A DNA stretch of 64,000 nt, from assembly GCA_003712125.1 (NCBI GenBank), contig RHLF01000002.1:1178001-1242000 (forward strand). The letters run 5' to 3'. Shown piece by piece: positions 26,492-35,619 of the stretch. How positions within the stretch are numbered: the stretch's first letter is position 1; each line of letters begins with the position of its first letter. The DNA is from Allomuricauda sp. GTDB lineage: Bacteria > Bacteroidota > Bacteroidia > Flavobacteriales > Flavobacteriaceae. The notes under the pieces were generated by a model. The model ran no database searches and had not been told where the DNA came from. It saw only the letters and a list, made by a program, of their open reading frames with translations. A program made the position numbers and the translations under genes.

Positions 26492-28537
26492 GTGCTGAAA
26501 CAGCTGTTGGCATCAGCCTGCCCAACATGTAGTTCGTTTTTAAGAGGCATAGGGTTTTTAGGTTCCCCTCTGCTATTGGCAGTAATTGCTTTTCTTCTGC
26601 CAACAGATTTCCACGCGCAACAAAATTCGGAAAAAGATAGTCTACTATCAGTTTATTACGACACCAACAGCTATGGTCAACTGTCTAACAACAAGAAGAT
26701 TGACTTGTTGAACGAGCTAGCCAATGTGTATAGGTTTAGAAATCCCGATAGTATTAAATTCTTTGTTGACAAATCACTCGAATTAAATGAAAATAAGGTA
26801 TACAAGGGCGGATATATGGAAACCTTGATCCGGTACGGTGATTATTATTCAGATTCAGGTTTCAACACAAGAGCCAAAAAGAAATACGATCAGGCAGACT
26901 CATTGTCAAAAACCATCCAAGACCCAAAAAGAGATGTATTTCTTCTAAAGAGTTTGGCCCTTCATAATATGTTTGTTGGAGATCTTAGGGAAATGATTGG
27001 CTCTACCTATGAGGCCATCAAAATTTGTCAAGAGGAACAATTTTCCAAACAAGAAGCCCTACTCCGACATAATTTGGGATGGTTATATTCAAACAACAAA
27101 CTCTACAATGAGGCCCGAACTGAATTCATCATCGCCGACAGTATATTTGGAATGCTTGGTGATGCGTCACGTAGGGCCAGTACCCGCTCAAATATGAGCT
27201 ACAATGCCCTTCAGACCAAAGATTTTGATGCGTACAAAAAATACGCTGAAGATTTAAAAAGCTACTTCAAAAATCATGGTGAAACCCTTTGGTATAGTCG
27301 GGCCTGTAGAATTACTTCTTTGTATCATCAACTTATCGATGATCCAGAAAATGCGCTTCATTGGTTGAAAAAATCTGATAGCGCACTGATGCTGGTCAAT
27401 AATCCTAGGGATTATGCCGAAATTCTTGGGCTGTACAACAACATCTATTTCGATCTTGAGAACTATGAAACGTCGAAGGAATATAACATTGAGACCATTG
27501 CCCTTACCAAAAAGTTAAAAGACAGCGCAAAACTTTTGGATGCTTATAGGATTCGAAACAAAATTGAATTGGCACTTGGAGATTCAAATGAAGCACTTCG
27601 ATATTACGAATTGGTTGAAAATTTGGAAAATAGCTTTGCTGAGAATACGGAAGGCAAAAACATTAAGTTCTTGCGGGCCAAATTAGAGTTTGACACCCAA
27701 CAGGAAATTGAGAACCAGCGCGTTGCAGCAGAGCTGGAAAAGAAAGACCTGTGGATTTTTATAATGGTACTTTTTGCCCTTGGTTTTGTCATCATCGCAT
27801 ATTTGATAAGAAAAAACTTTTTGACCCAAAAAGAAGCTACCCAACAACTCGAACAATTGGTGAGGGATAAAGACAAGGTGTTTGCCGTAATCAGTCACGA
27901 TTTAAGGTCGCCCATTACCACATTGCAAGAACTGCTAAAGCTCTACAAAGCGAAAGGTATATCCGAGAAAGAAATTGCACGATTCACACCGAGATTAAAA
28001 GAAAATGTCGACCATAGTTCGTTTATGCTAAATAATCTATTGTATTGGTCAGAATCGCAAATGCAAGGTTTTACGACCACGAAAAGCCCTGTCAATGTAA
28101 AAAAGGTAGCCAATGAAATTTGCAAGCTCTTTCAGGAGGCTTTAGAGAAAAAATGCATTGAAATTAAGTGCAATATTGACCAAAATCTTATGTTGAATAT
28201 AGATCCTGAGCATTTAAATATTGTACTGCGGAACCTTATCTCAAACGCTATCAAATTCAGTCAACTCAACGGCACCATAAACTTTGACAGTAAAATTATC
28301 GATAATCATCCAGCCATCTATGTATGTGACGATGGTATTGGCATGGGGGCCTCGCAACTAAAGGCTTTTCATCAGCGCGACAGCATTGATTCAACACCTG
28401 GAACGAGCAAGGAAAAAGGTCTGGGAATTGGGCTCTCCATTTGCCAAGATCTTATCGCTAAAAATGGGGGTGAACTTTTTGTAGACAGCAACAAAAACAA
28501 GGGCTCCTGTTTTTGGTTTACCCTTCCCGACAAATAG
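26492..28537 (+). CDS. TPR sensor histidine kinase, HisKA type (first of two paralogues)
   Basis: 681 residues. GTG start at 26492 leads into a long export signal ending near TDFHAQQ. TPR-like repeats fill about 60-400, then one transmembrane helix (about 413-434), a HisKA helix with AVISHDLRSP (His469) and a HATPase domain (NLISNAIKFS, DDGIGMG, GLGIGLSICQDL). No receiver or DNA-binding domain is fused and none is next door. Domain layout and many motifs match the next kinase, so the pair is probably an old tandem duplication. The signal and partner are unknown. Confidence 0.88.
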   Translation: MLKQLLASACPTCSSFLRGIGFLGSPLLLAVIAFLLPTDFHAQQNSEKDSLLSVYYDTNSYGQLSNNKKIDLLNELANVYRFRNPDSIKFFVDKSLELNENKVYKGGYMETLIRYGDYYSDSGFNTRAKKKYDQADSLSKTIQDPKRDVFLLKSLALHNMFVGDLREMIGSTYEAIKICQEEQFSKQEALLRHNLGWLYSNNKLYNEARTEFIIADSIFGMLGDASRRASTRSNMSYNALQTKDFDAYKKYAEDLKSYFKNHGETLWYSRACRITSLYHQLIDDPENALHWLKKSDSALMLVNNPRDYAEILGLYNNIYFDLENYETSKEYNIETIALTKKLKDSAKLLDAYRIRNKIELALGDSNEALRYYELVENLENSFAENTEGKNIKFLRAKLEFDTQQEIENQRVAAELEKKDLWIFIMVLFALGFVIIAYLIRKNFLTQKEATQQLEQLVRDKDKVFAVISHDLRSPITTLQELLKLYKAKGISEKEIARFTPRLKENVDHSSFMLNNLLYWSESQMQGFTTTKSPVNVKKVANEICKLFQEALEKKCIEIKCNIDQNLMLNIDPEHLNIVLRNLISNAIKFSQLNGTINFDSKIIDNHPAIYVCDDGIGMGASQLKAFHQRDSIDSTPGTSKEKGLGIGLSICQDLIAKNGGELFVDSNKNKGSCFWFTLPDK

Positions 28538-28591
28538 CCCTAGACCTAGGTTCATATTTCATTTTATCGACGAAATACATGATTTACGGGT

Positions 28592-28658
28592 TGAAACACA
28601 CAAAATCTTCTCTTTCACAACATTATTTAGCATTGCAGATCGTAGGTTTCTAGTTTTA
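28592..28658 (+). promoter_or_regulatory. Third LytTR-type site, upstream of the kinase gene at 28676
   Basis: TTTCACAACA at 28613-28622 is identical to the half-site of operator 1. It is followed by 28 nt and TAGTTTTA (28651-28658), one mismatch from the -7 element: the same spacing as both operators at 8.1-8.4 kb. The upstream half-site is degenerate (TTGAAACACA at 28591-28600, six of ten matches, spacer 12). The flank (TTATT) also agrees. One good half-site only, so confidence is moderate. Confidence 0.45.
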
Positions 28659-28675
28659 TTTTTTTAATCGGACGT

Positions 28676-30763
28676 ATGTCTCATAAAACCAAAAAACCTA
28701 CCAATTTGTGTTTTATTAGCAAGACTGTTTTTACACTGGTCACTTGTTGCTTATTCGCCTGCATTGCAAATGGGCAAAAAACAAAAAAAGACAGTGTTCT
28801 TGCAGCACTCCGGAAGCTAAAGTCTTCTGCAGAATTTACTGTGCAGGACACGTCCTATATTCAGCTTCGAAATCAACTTGCAAGAAGTTATCGATTTCTT
28901 TCCTCTGATAGTTTGTATGGTATTTCAATAGAGACCCTTGAAATAAGTAGGGAAGCCAATTATGAGCTCGGACAAAGCAAAGCTTTGGATAACCTTGGGG
29001 ATTATTTTTCAGACAAAGGAAATGGAGATGAGGCCATCGACCACTACCAAAAGGCATTGGAGCTTGCTGAAAAAATTGAGGACAAAGAACAACAGTTGGG
29101 AATCATCAACAACCTGGCAGGAGAATATGCCTATGCCAGCAACTACTCCGATGCGCTTAATCACTATTTGAAGGGAATTGATTTGGCTACTGAGGTTGGC
29201 AACAAAAAAATGCTTTCTATCCTAAACGAAAACATCGCCAGCCTTTACGCTACCCAAAAGGACTTTGACCAGGCTTTGGAGTACTATGAAAAGGTTAAAA
29301 AAATCAACAGGGAAATTGGAAACGAGGTCATCTCAGCCGAGACAATGAGCAATGTGGCCAGCGTCTATTCTGATATTGGAAGGTTTGATTATGCCATGTT
29401 CAACGTCAATCAGAGTATTGAAATTTTCGAACGACACAAAGTGTTGGATTGGTTGGCTTTCGCCTACGAGGTTAAGGGAAGGATTTATTTAGAACAGAAT
29501 AAATACCATTGGGCCCTATATTGGTTTAATCACAGCGACGAACTGCATCGAGAATTGGATGATGAACGAGGAAAGATAGATTTGCTAAATGGCATGGCCA
29601 AAACCTATTTCCACCTTGAAAATGATAGCTTGTCCTTGGCCTATGCAGAAGAGGGTTATCAAAAATCAAAGAAAATCAAATCTCTTCAAGGGCAAATAGA
29701 TTGCTCTGAGACCCTTTATAAAATTTACAAAGAAAGAAAGTACTATGACAAGGCATTGGCCTATCATGAGATCTTTCAAAAATTGTCCGATTCGCTTTCC
29801 AAAGATGAGAATAAAAGGAGCCTTGCCTTACTTGAAACAAAAAATGAGTATGAAAAACAAAGACACCTCCTTATCGACCAAAATAAGAAGGCACTTGCCA
29901 AACAAAGAGCATACATCTACTCTACCCTGTTGGTGCTTTTAATTTTGGGCACCATCACTTTGGTAGTTTATCGGGGGAAAAAGATCCAGAAAAAATTATA
30001 CAGTGAATTAAAGGAAAAATCTGATGTTTTGGTACAGCGCGAGATTGAGCTGAGTGGCATGAACAAAACCAAGACGAAGCTATTTTCTATCATCGGACAT
30101 GATCTTAGAGGGCCCATTGGGGCGCTTCAGGGGCTATTAAAAATGTTCTCGGCTGAAGATATCAATCAAAAGGAGTTTTTAAAGTTAGTACCAAAATTAA
30201 AAGCCGATGTAGATCATATATTCTTCACCTTAAATAACTTATTATCGTGGGGTCAGGCCCAGATGAATGGCGTGGTTACCCGACCGAAATCCACAGCCTT
30301 GGAAATTCTCGTCGATGACAATATCAATCTACTGACCGAAGTGGCTGCAAAAAAATCAATCAAGGTTTTGAACCAACTTCCCGAGAACGTTATCGTATGG
30401 ACCGATATCGATCAAATTGATATCGTGATAAGAAACTTGATCAGTAATGCCCTAAAATTTACCCCTGAAAATGGTCTAATAACAATTGAAGCTGAAGAAA
30501 GGGGCGAAAAATGGGAGATTATGGTACGTGACACAGGTATCGGAATGGACGAAGAGACCCAGAAGAAAATCTTCGATACCCACACAAATACCTCAACCTA
30601 CGGTACGAACAATGAAAAAGGAACAGGACTTGGTCTTTCACTTTGCAAAGAAATGATCGAAAAGAACAAGGGAAGCATATGGGTGGAAAGCTATCCAAGA
30701 AAAGGAACCTGTTTTTATTTTACTTTGCCAAAAACAGACAAAAAATACAAACAAGCAGGTTAA
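28676..30763 (+). CDS. TPR sensor histidine kinase, HisKA type (second paralogue)
   Basis: 695 residues. Export signal to about residue 34 (CLFACIANGQ), then canonical TPR units at about 90-400 (for example GDEAIDHYQKALELAEKI and FDQALEYYEKVKKINREI), a coiled coil, one transmembrane helix (about 413-434), a HisKA helix with SIIGHDLRGP (His475) and a HATPase domain (NLISNALKFT, DTGIGMDEE, GTGLGLSLCKEM). No response regulator is adjacent. A LytTR-type half-site with a -7 element lies upstream, which would place it under the regulator encoded at 8505-9260. Its stop overlaps bshB1 by 4 nt tail to tail. Confidence 0.9.
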   Translation: MSHKTKKPTNLCFISKTVFTLVTCCLFACIANGQKTKKDSVLAALRKLKSSAEFTVQDTSYIQLRNQLARSYRFLSSDSLYGISIETLEISREANYELGQSKALDNLGDYFSDKGNGDEAIDHYQKALELAEKIEDKEQQLGIINNLAGEYAYASNYSDALNHYLKGIDLATEVGNKKMLSILNENIASLYATQKDFDQALEYYEKVKKINREIGNEVISAETMSNVASVYSDIGRFDYAMFNVNQSIEIFERHKVLDWLAFAYEVKGRIYLEQNKYHWALYWFNHSDELHRELDDERGKIDLLNGMAKTYFHLENDSLSLAYAEEGYQKSKKIKSLQGQIDCSETLYKIYKERKYYDKALAYHEIFQKLSDSLSKDENKRSLALLETKNEYEKQRHLLIDQNKKALAKQRAYIYSTLLVLLILGTITLVVYRGKKIQKKLYSELKEKSDVLVQREIELSGMNKTKTKLFSIIGHDLRGPIGALQGLLKMFSAEDINQKEFLKLVPKLKADVDHIFFTLNNLLSWGQAQMNGVVTRPKSTALEILVDDNINLLTEVAAKKSIKVLNQLPENVIVWTDIDQIDIVIRNLISNALKFTPENGLITIEAEERGEKWEIMVRDTGIGMDEETQKKIFDTHTNTSTYGTNNEKGTGLGLSLCKEMIEKNKGSIWVESYPRKGTCFYFTLPKTDKKYKQAG

Positions 30764-31476
30764 AGTAAATCACTTAAACTATCAACAGCGACATTACGCT
30801 CTACTGTAAATCCTTCCGCTGAATCAACTCCAACGAGTCTGCCAAGATCCCTCGCCCTATACAAGACACTGTCGAAAAAGTTTTCACTGCTTATTGGGGT
30901 GTCAGGCTCATCACTCTTCGGGTCATAAAACTGTGAACTATAAGCCTTTATGGCTTCCAATTTCTTTTCCATGTGCCCAGAGACATCCACTACAAAATCA
31001 GGCTCAAGATTCTTCCACTGAATGTAATGATAAACCGCACGGGGTCGCCACGCCTGTTGGGCCTCATTTCCTTGCATGGTTTCAATTTTCACCAAACCAC
31101 TTAAAAAACATGAATCACTGACCAGCTTGCTCCCTTTCGCATGGTCGATATGGCGATCGTCAATGGCGTTGCAAAGCACAATGTCAGGTCGGTAGGTTCT
31201 AATTTTTTGGATGATTGCTAACTGATGCTCCCTATTGTTTACAAAAAAACCATCCGCAAATCTTAAATTTTCCCTCACCTGAACACCCAGAATGGCTGCG
31301 GCTTTTGCAGCCTCAGTATCACGTATTTCGGCCGAACCCCTTGTTCCCAATTCGCCACGGGTAAGGTCGATTATACCAACTTTTTTTCCTTGCGCAATTT
31401 CTTTGGCAATCGTAGCCCCAGCTCCCAACTCGGCATCGTCAGGATGCGCACCAAATACTAAGATATCCAGCTTCAT
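30760..31476 (-). CDS. bshB1: Bacillithiol biosynthesis deacetylase BshB1
   Basis: PIG-L/LmbE-fold zinc deacetylase of 238 residues that removes the acetyl group from GlcNAc-malate in bacillithiol synthesis. Zinc motif GAHPDDAELG at the N-terminus, DLTRGELGTRG, and DDRHIDHAKGS with the third ligand. These are the hallmarks of the BshB1 branch. It follows the transsulfuration gene by 3 nt, so both are one unit. bshA and bshC are not in this window. Confidence 0.92.
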   Translation of the reverse strand: MKLDILVFGAHPDDAELGAGATIAKEIAQGKKVGIIDLTRGELGTRGSAEIRDTEAAKAAAILGVQVRENLRFADGFFVNNREHQLAIIQKIRTYRPDIVLCNAIDDRHIDHAKGSKLVSDSCFLSGLVKIETMQGNEAQQAWRPRAVYHYIQWKNLEPDFVVDVSGHMEKKLEAIKAYSSQFYDPKSDEPDTPISSENFFDSVLYRARDLGRLVGVDSAEGFTVERNVAVDSLSDLL

Positions 31477-31479
31477 AGG

Positions 31480-32643
31480 CTATGCAAAAATTGCTTTTGA
31501 CTTGGTTTTTTCGATGGCATGCTCAATATCCGCGTAAAGATCTTCAATCTCTTCAATCCCAACTGAAAAGCGAATTAAGCCATCCTTTATACCCTGTTTT
31601 TTTCTGTCTTCAGGTTTCATGAGCGCATGCGAGGTTAAAACGGGCGAGGTAACGGTACTCTCGACACCGGCCAAACTCATGGAAGGCTTGATCAGCTGTA
31701 AAGATTTCATGAACAGTGATGGATCTAATTCTTCATTCAATTCGAATGACAACATACCTCCAAAACCATGCATCTGTGATTTGGCCAAGGCATGATCAGG
31801 GTGTGAATCCAATCCCGGATAATATACTGCATCAACATGGGCATTGCTTCTGAGCAATTCTGCCATTTTTAAGGCATTCTCATTTTGGGCCTTAACCCTC
31901 AGGGCCATGGTCTTTAAGCTACGTTCCAGGAGCCAAATTGAGATATCACTTAAGCTGCCTCCAAAACATATGGACGATTGCCACAAGGTCTCAATATTTT
32001 CATTTGATGCCGCAACGGCGCCCGCACAAATATCCGAATGACCTCCCATGTATTTGGTGGCACTGTGGATCATAATATCAATGCCGAAGTCAGCGGGATT
32101 CTGATTGATCGGACTGGCAAAGGTGTTGTCAATCATAGTTAGCAAACCCTTTGCCTTTGCCAGTTGCCCTATGCCATCCAAATCGGTAATGGTCAATAAG
32201 GGATTTGATGGCGTTTCTATGTAAATCACCTTGGTATTGGGTTTGATCTCTTTTTCAAAATCTTCAACCTGCCAACCTTGGGTAAACGAATACGAAATAC
32301 CATATTTTTCAAGTTGGGTCGTAGCGAAATTATAGGTGCCCCCATAGAGGGTCTGTTGAAATACGATATGATCACCCGCACTTAAAAAAGCCATTAAACA
32401 ATGACTAATTGCAGCCATTCCACTACCAAAAATCATAGCAGCTTCGGTATGCTCCAAAGCTGCTATTTTCTTTGTCAATGCCTGTTGGTTGGGTGTATTA
32501 AAGTAACGTGGATATCGTTTTTCATCAATATCATCAAAGGCATATGAGGTAGCCATATATAAGGGAGATACGGCACCTTTAAATTGCCCATCCTCAACCG
32601 CACCCACATGGGCGCAAATCGTATTGATTCCTTTTTTCTTCAT
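31480..32643 (-). CDS. PLP-dependent transsulfuration enzyme (cystathionine gamma-synthase/lyase family)
   Basis: 387 residues of the Cys/Met metabolism family. PLP Lys lies in HSATKYMGGHSD; phosphate and ring contacts are in FGSGMAAIS and YIETPSNP with TMIDNTFASP. Sequence does not separate synthase, beta-lyase and gamma-lyase roles. Linkage to bshB1 favours a cysteine-forming gamma-lyase or related role, since cysteine is the last building block of bacillithiol; this is inference. Confidence 0.85.
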   Translation of the reverse strand: MKKKGINTICAHVGAVEDGQFKGAVSPLYMATSYAFDDIDEKRYPRYFNTPNQQALTKKIAALEHTEAAMIFGSGMAAISHCLMAFLSAGDHIVFQQTLYGGTYNFATTQLEKYGISYSFTQGWQVEDFEKEIKPNTKVIYIETPSNPLLTITDLDGIGQLAKAKGLLTMIDNTFASPINQNPADFGIDIMIHSATKYMGGHSDICAGAVAASNENIETLWQSSICFGGSLSDISIWLLERSLKTMALRVKAQNENALKMAELLRSNAHVDAVYYPGLDSHPDHALAKSQMHGFGGMLSFELNEELDPSLFMKSLQLIKPSMSLAGVESTVTSPVLTSHALMKPEDRKKQGIKDGLIRFSVGIEEIEDLYADIEHAIEKTKSKAIFA

Positions 32644-32673
32644 GCCTTAAAAGTAAGAAAATTGAATCCAATA

Positions 32674-34080
32674 TTATACTTGAAAACTTTTCCACTTCCC
32701 CTGCCGAAACCAAACGATACCAATTACCGCAAGCAATACCTCAGCAGTGGTTATCGCTATAAACACACCTAGGGCTCCCCAGTCCAATACCAGGGCCAAC
32801 AAATAAGCAACGGGCAACTGGTACAACCAAAAGGATATAAAGTTGATCTTTGTTGGTGTTCGCGTATCTCCTGACCCGTTGAATGCATTACTGACAACCA
32901 TTCCGTAGGCATAAAATATATAGCCTGCAGCAATAATTCGAAGACAAAGTGCACCGTTCTCAACTACTGACGGAGTCGCATTAAAGGCTTCGATAATCTG
33001 CCTTGCAAATAGTAGGTAAACGATAGAAACCAAGCCCATAAATAGGGCATTGTACTTCCCGGTGATCCAAACTGATTTCTCAGCACGTTCCGGTTTTTTC
33101 GCTCCCAAATTCTGACCCACCAAAGTAGCCGCTGCATTGCTCATTCCCCAAGAGGGCATTAAAGTAAACATCATCACTCGTATGGCAATGGTATATCCTG
33201 CCAAAACCTCGCTGCCAAATTCTGACATGATGCGCATCAAAAAGACCCAGCTAGAAGTTCCGATTAAAAATTGGGCTATGCCCCCTATGGAAACCTTTAT
33301 CAGATTGAACATTACTTTCAAGTTCAAAACAATATCTTGGGCTAACAATTTAATTTTACCCCAACCAAAAAACAGAATTCCCAGTTGGAACAAAACAGCC
33401 GTACCCCTGCCAATGTTAGTGGCTATAGCGGCTCCCATTACCCCATACTCTGGAACAGGACCCCAACCAAATATGAAAATAGGATCTAGAATGATATTGA
33501 GCCCATTTGAAAGAACCAAGGTCCACATGGCAATAGAGGCATCTCCAGCGCCTCTAAAAATGGCATTGATTAGGAATAACAACAAAATTGTGATATTACC
33601 TCCGATCAACCATTTGGTATAGCCATGCCCTTCGGCAATCAAATCTGGCTCAGCACCCATAAGGGCAAGGATTTCCTTGTTGTATAAAAATCCAATTATT
33701 CCAACGACAATGGCCACCAGTACCCCTAGAAAAATAGCTTGCACTGCAGCCTCCCGAGCTCCTTTCAAGTCCTTTTCCCCTACCCTTCTTGCAACAACGG
33801 CAGTTGCCGCCATACTTAGTCCTATGGCGATGGCATAAACCAAGGTGATGACCGATTCGGTTAGTCCGATGGTAGCGACAGCATTCACGCTAACCTGCGA
33901 AACGTAAGCGATGTCGACTAGGGCGAAAATGCTTTCCATAAGCATTTCCAAGATCATGGGTATGGAGAGCATAAAAATTGCCCTGCGAATGCTACCCGTA
34001 GTAAATTCCTGTTCTTTGCCAGTTACGGCAATCCAGAAATACGTAAAGAATTTTTTTATTGAATTAGATTGTGATGTCAT
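32674..34080 (-). CDS. MATE family efflux transporter
   Basis: 468 residues with about twelve hydrophobic helices in two six-helix halves. The start of the first half (ILSIP-type segment MLSIPMILEMLMESIF and VDIAYVSQVS) and of the second (GIAQFLIG and NLGAKKPERAEKSV) are typical of NorM/DinF-like drug or cation antiporters. Substrate unknown. A perfect 11-bp inverted repeat lies about 40-65 bp upstream of the start. The gene is divergent from the M14 peptidase. Confidence 0.9.
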   Translation of the reverse strand: MTSQSNSIKKFFTYFWIAVTGKEQEFTTGSIRRAIFMLSIPMILEMLMESIFALVDIAYVSQVSVNAVATIGLTESVITLVYAIAIGLSMAATAVVARRVGEKDLKGAREAAVQAIFLGVLVAIVVGIIGFLYNKEILALMGAEPDLIAEGHGYTKWLIGGNITILLLFLINAIFRGAGDASIAMWTLVLSNGLNIILDPIFIFGWGPVPEYGVMGAAIATNIGRGTAVLFQLGILFFGWGKIKLLAQDIVLNLKVMFNLIKVSIGGIAQFLIGTSSWVFLMRIMSEFGSEVLAGYTIAIRVMMFTLMPSWGMSNAAATLVGQNLGAKKPERAEKSVWITGKYNALFMGLVSIVYLLFARQIIEAFNATPSVVENGALCLRIIAAGYIFYAYGMVVSNAFNGSGDTRTPTKINFISFWLYQLPVAYLLALVLDWGALGVFIAITTAEVLLAVIGIVWFRQGKWKSFQV

Positions 34081-34119
34081 GATATGAAATTACGTGTTAA
34101 CGAAAGAATAAATGCAACC

Positions 34120-34146
34120 AATAACCAAAAATTCCTTTTGGTTATT
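34120..34146. repeat. Perfect inverted repeat upstream of the MATE gene
   Basis: AATAACCAAAA (34120-34130), spacer ATTCC, TTTTGGTTATT (34136-34146). It lies 40 bp before the MATE start in the 211-bp gap to the M14 gene. No gene reads into it from the plus strand, so an operator or leader hairpin is more likely than a terminator. The rest of the gap shows only GTACGTAC (about 34172) and no gene. Confidence 0.55.
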
Positions 34147-34291
34147 TCTTTAGACAATGCCCGTGGTTGCCGGTACGTACATAATTTCTATAACTTCATG
34201 ATGGTGCAAAGATGTAAAAAAGATTTTAAACTGATCGAAAAATCTTAAAAATGAGGGATTTTGTCTACATTTCGAAACTAATTTTCAAACT

Positions 34292-35569
34292 ATGAAATTA
34301 CGCTATCTAGTTGGGGGCATAGCCTTTATCGCGGTATTCGCATGCAAAAACACGAAAACTGCTGGTACCGCATCTGGGTATCAGGGTCAAGGCCCAAACC
34401 CGATTGTATCAACCAAAACAAAACCGGTTCAGAAGCAATGGAAAGGAATGTGGGCATTTCAGGATAGTACTGTTTTCTTCAGCAATCAATTTGAAGGTGC
34501 CAGATTAAATGGGGTTGCCCATGATAGTCTTAACCAATACTCTATTTGGATAACTGCCGAAAATACCCCGATCAATCCAAGTCCGTGGTATGCCTTCAAG
34601 GTTTGGAGCAGAACTGCGCAAAAAGTCGATATTAGATTTCGGTATCAAGATATTCGAAGCAGGTATTATCCAAAAATTAGTAGAGATGGCATCACCTTCA
34701 CAACTTTGGATAGTTTGAACTATAAAAGTTTCGGAAAAGTAGAGGGTGAATTTGGAATTAAAGCCGCTCCAGAAGCTATCGCTATTACCCTAAATATTGA
34801 TGAAAACCCAACTTGGGTAACAGCACAAGAACTGTATACATCATCTGCCGTAAAAAAATGGGTTGATTCACTTTCAACACAATCTTTTGTTACGAATTAC
34901 GAAATTGGTAGAAGCAGGGAAGGTCGCGCTATGAACCTCATGGAAATTAATGAGGGGGACTCAAAAAAGGGACTCATGATTATTTCGAGACAGCATCCGC
35001 CCGAAGTTACCGGATTTCTTGCCATGAAATCATTTATTGAAACCATGGCCGGGAATTCAGAGCAGGCCAAAAATTTCAGAAAGGAGTATACCATATTCAA
35101 TGTGCCATTAATGAATCCTGATGGGGTTGACAATGGGCATTGGCGTCATAATATGGGCGGAATCGACCTCAACAGGGATTGGCAAGAATTCAACCAACCC
35201 GAAACTCGTGCTGTTCGCGATTTTCTAAAAGCTAAAAGTGATACGGGATACAAATTTGTCTTTGGAGCAGATTTTCACTCAACTTGGGATGATATTTATT
35301 ATCCCTTAGATACCGTTGTTACGGGGCAAAAGGGGAAGGTTGTTTTTGATTGGATTGAAAGTATTAGTAAAAGACTGCCCTCCAAAAAAACCAACATCGC
35401 AGCTTCCAAGAAGTTGAACCCTACGATGGTATCGCGAAATCACTTTTATGCCGAGTACCATATGCCTGCCATTGTTTTTGAACTTGGGGACAATACGCCG
35501 AGAGACTTTTTAAAGGAAAAAGGTAAAGTGGCGGCGGAAGAACTTATGCGATTATTAATGGAGGAATGA
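34292..35569 (+). CDS. M14 family zinc carboxypeptidase-like lipoprotein
   Basis: 425 residues. Lipoprotein signal MKLRYLVGGIAFIAVFAC, an N-terminal beta-rich domain (about 50-190), then the M14 peptidase domain with the zinc pair in SRQHPPEVTG (HxxE), DLNRDW, the third ligand in GADFHSTWDD and the catalytic Glu region in VFELGD. It is therefore likely active, probably at the outer membrane or cell surface. Isolated between two oppositely oriented genes. Substrate unknown. Confidence 0.87.
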   Translation: MKLRYLVGGIAFIAVFACKNTKTAGTASGYQGQGPNPIVSTKTKPVQKQWKGMWAFQDSTVFFSNQFEGARLNGVAHDSLNQYSIWITAENTPINPSPWYAFKVWSRTAQKVDIRFRYQDIRSRYYPKISRDGITFTTLDSLNYKSFGKVEGEFGIKAAPEAIAITLNIDENPTWVTAQELYTSSAVKKWVDSLSTQSFVTNYEIGRSREGRAMNLMEINEGDSKKGLMIISRQHPPEVTGFLAMKSFIETMAGNSEQAKNFRKEYTIFNVPLMNPDGVDNGHWRHNMGGIDLNRDWQEFNQPETRAVRDFLKAKSDTGYKFVFGADFHSTWDDIYYPLDTVVTGQKGKVVFDWIESISKRLPSKKTNIAASKKLNPTMVSRNHFYAEYHMPAIVFELGDNTPRDFLKEKGKVAAEELMRLLMEE

Positions 35570-35619
35570 TGCTTTTTGACAACGTAATTTTACACCTTCA
35601 CGATTGAAGATAATAAAAC

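Noticed and set aside
33137-33622. 161-residue plus-strand frame
   Set aside because: Antisense to the MATE gene; composition mirrors the membrane helices and no domain is seen.
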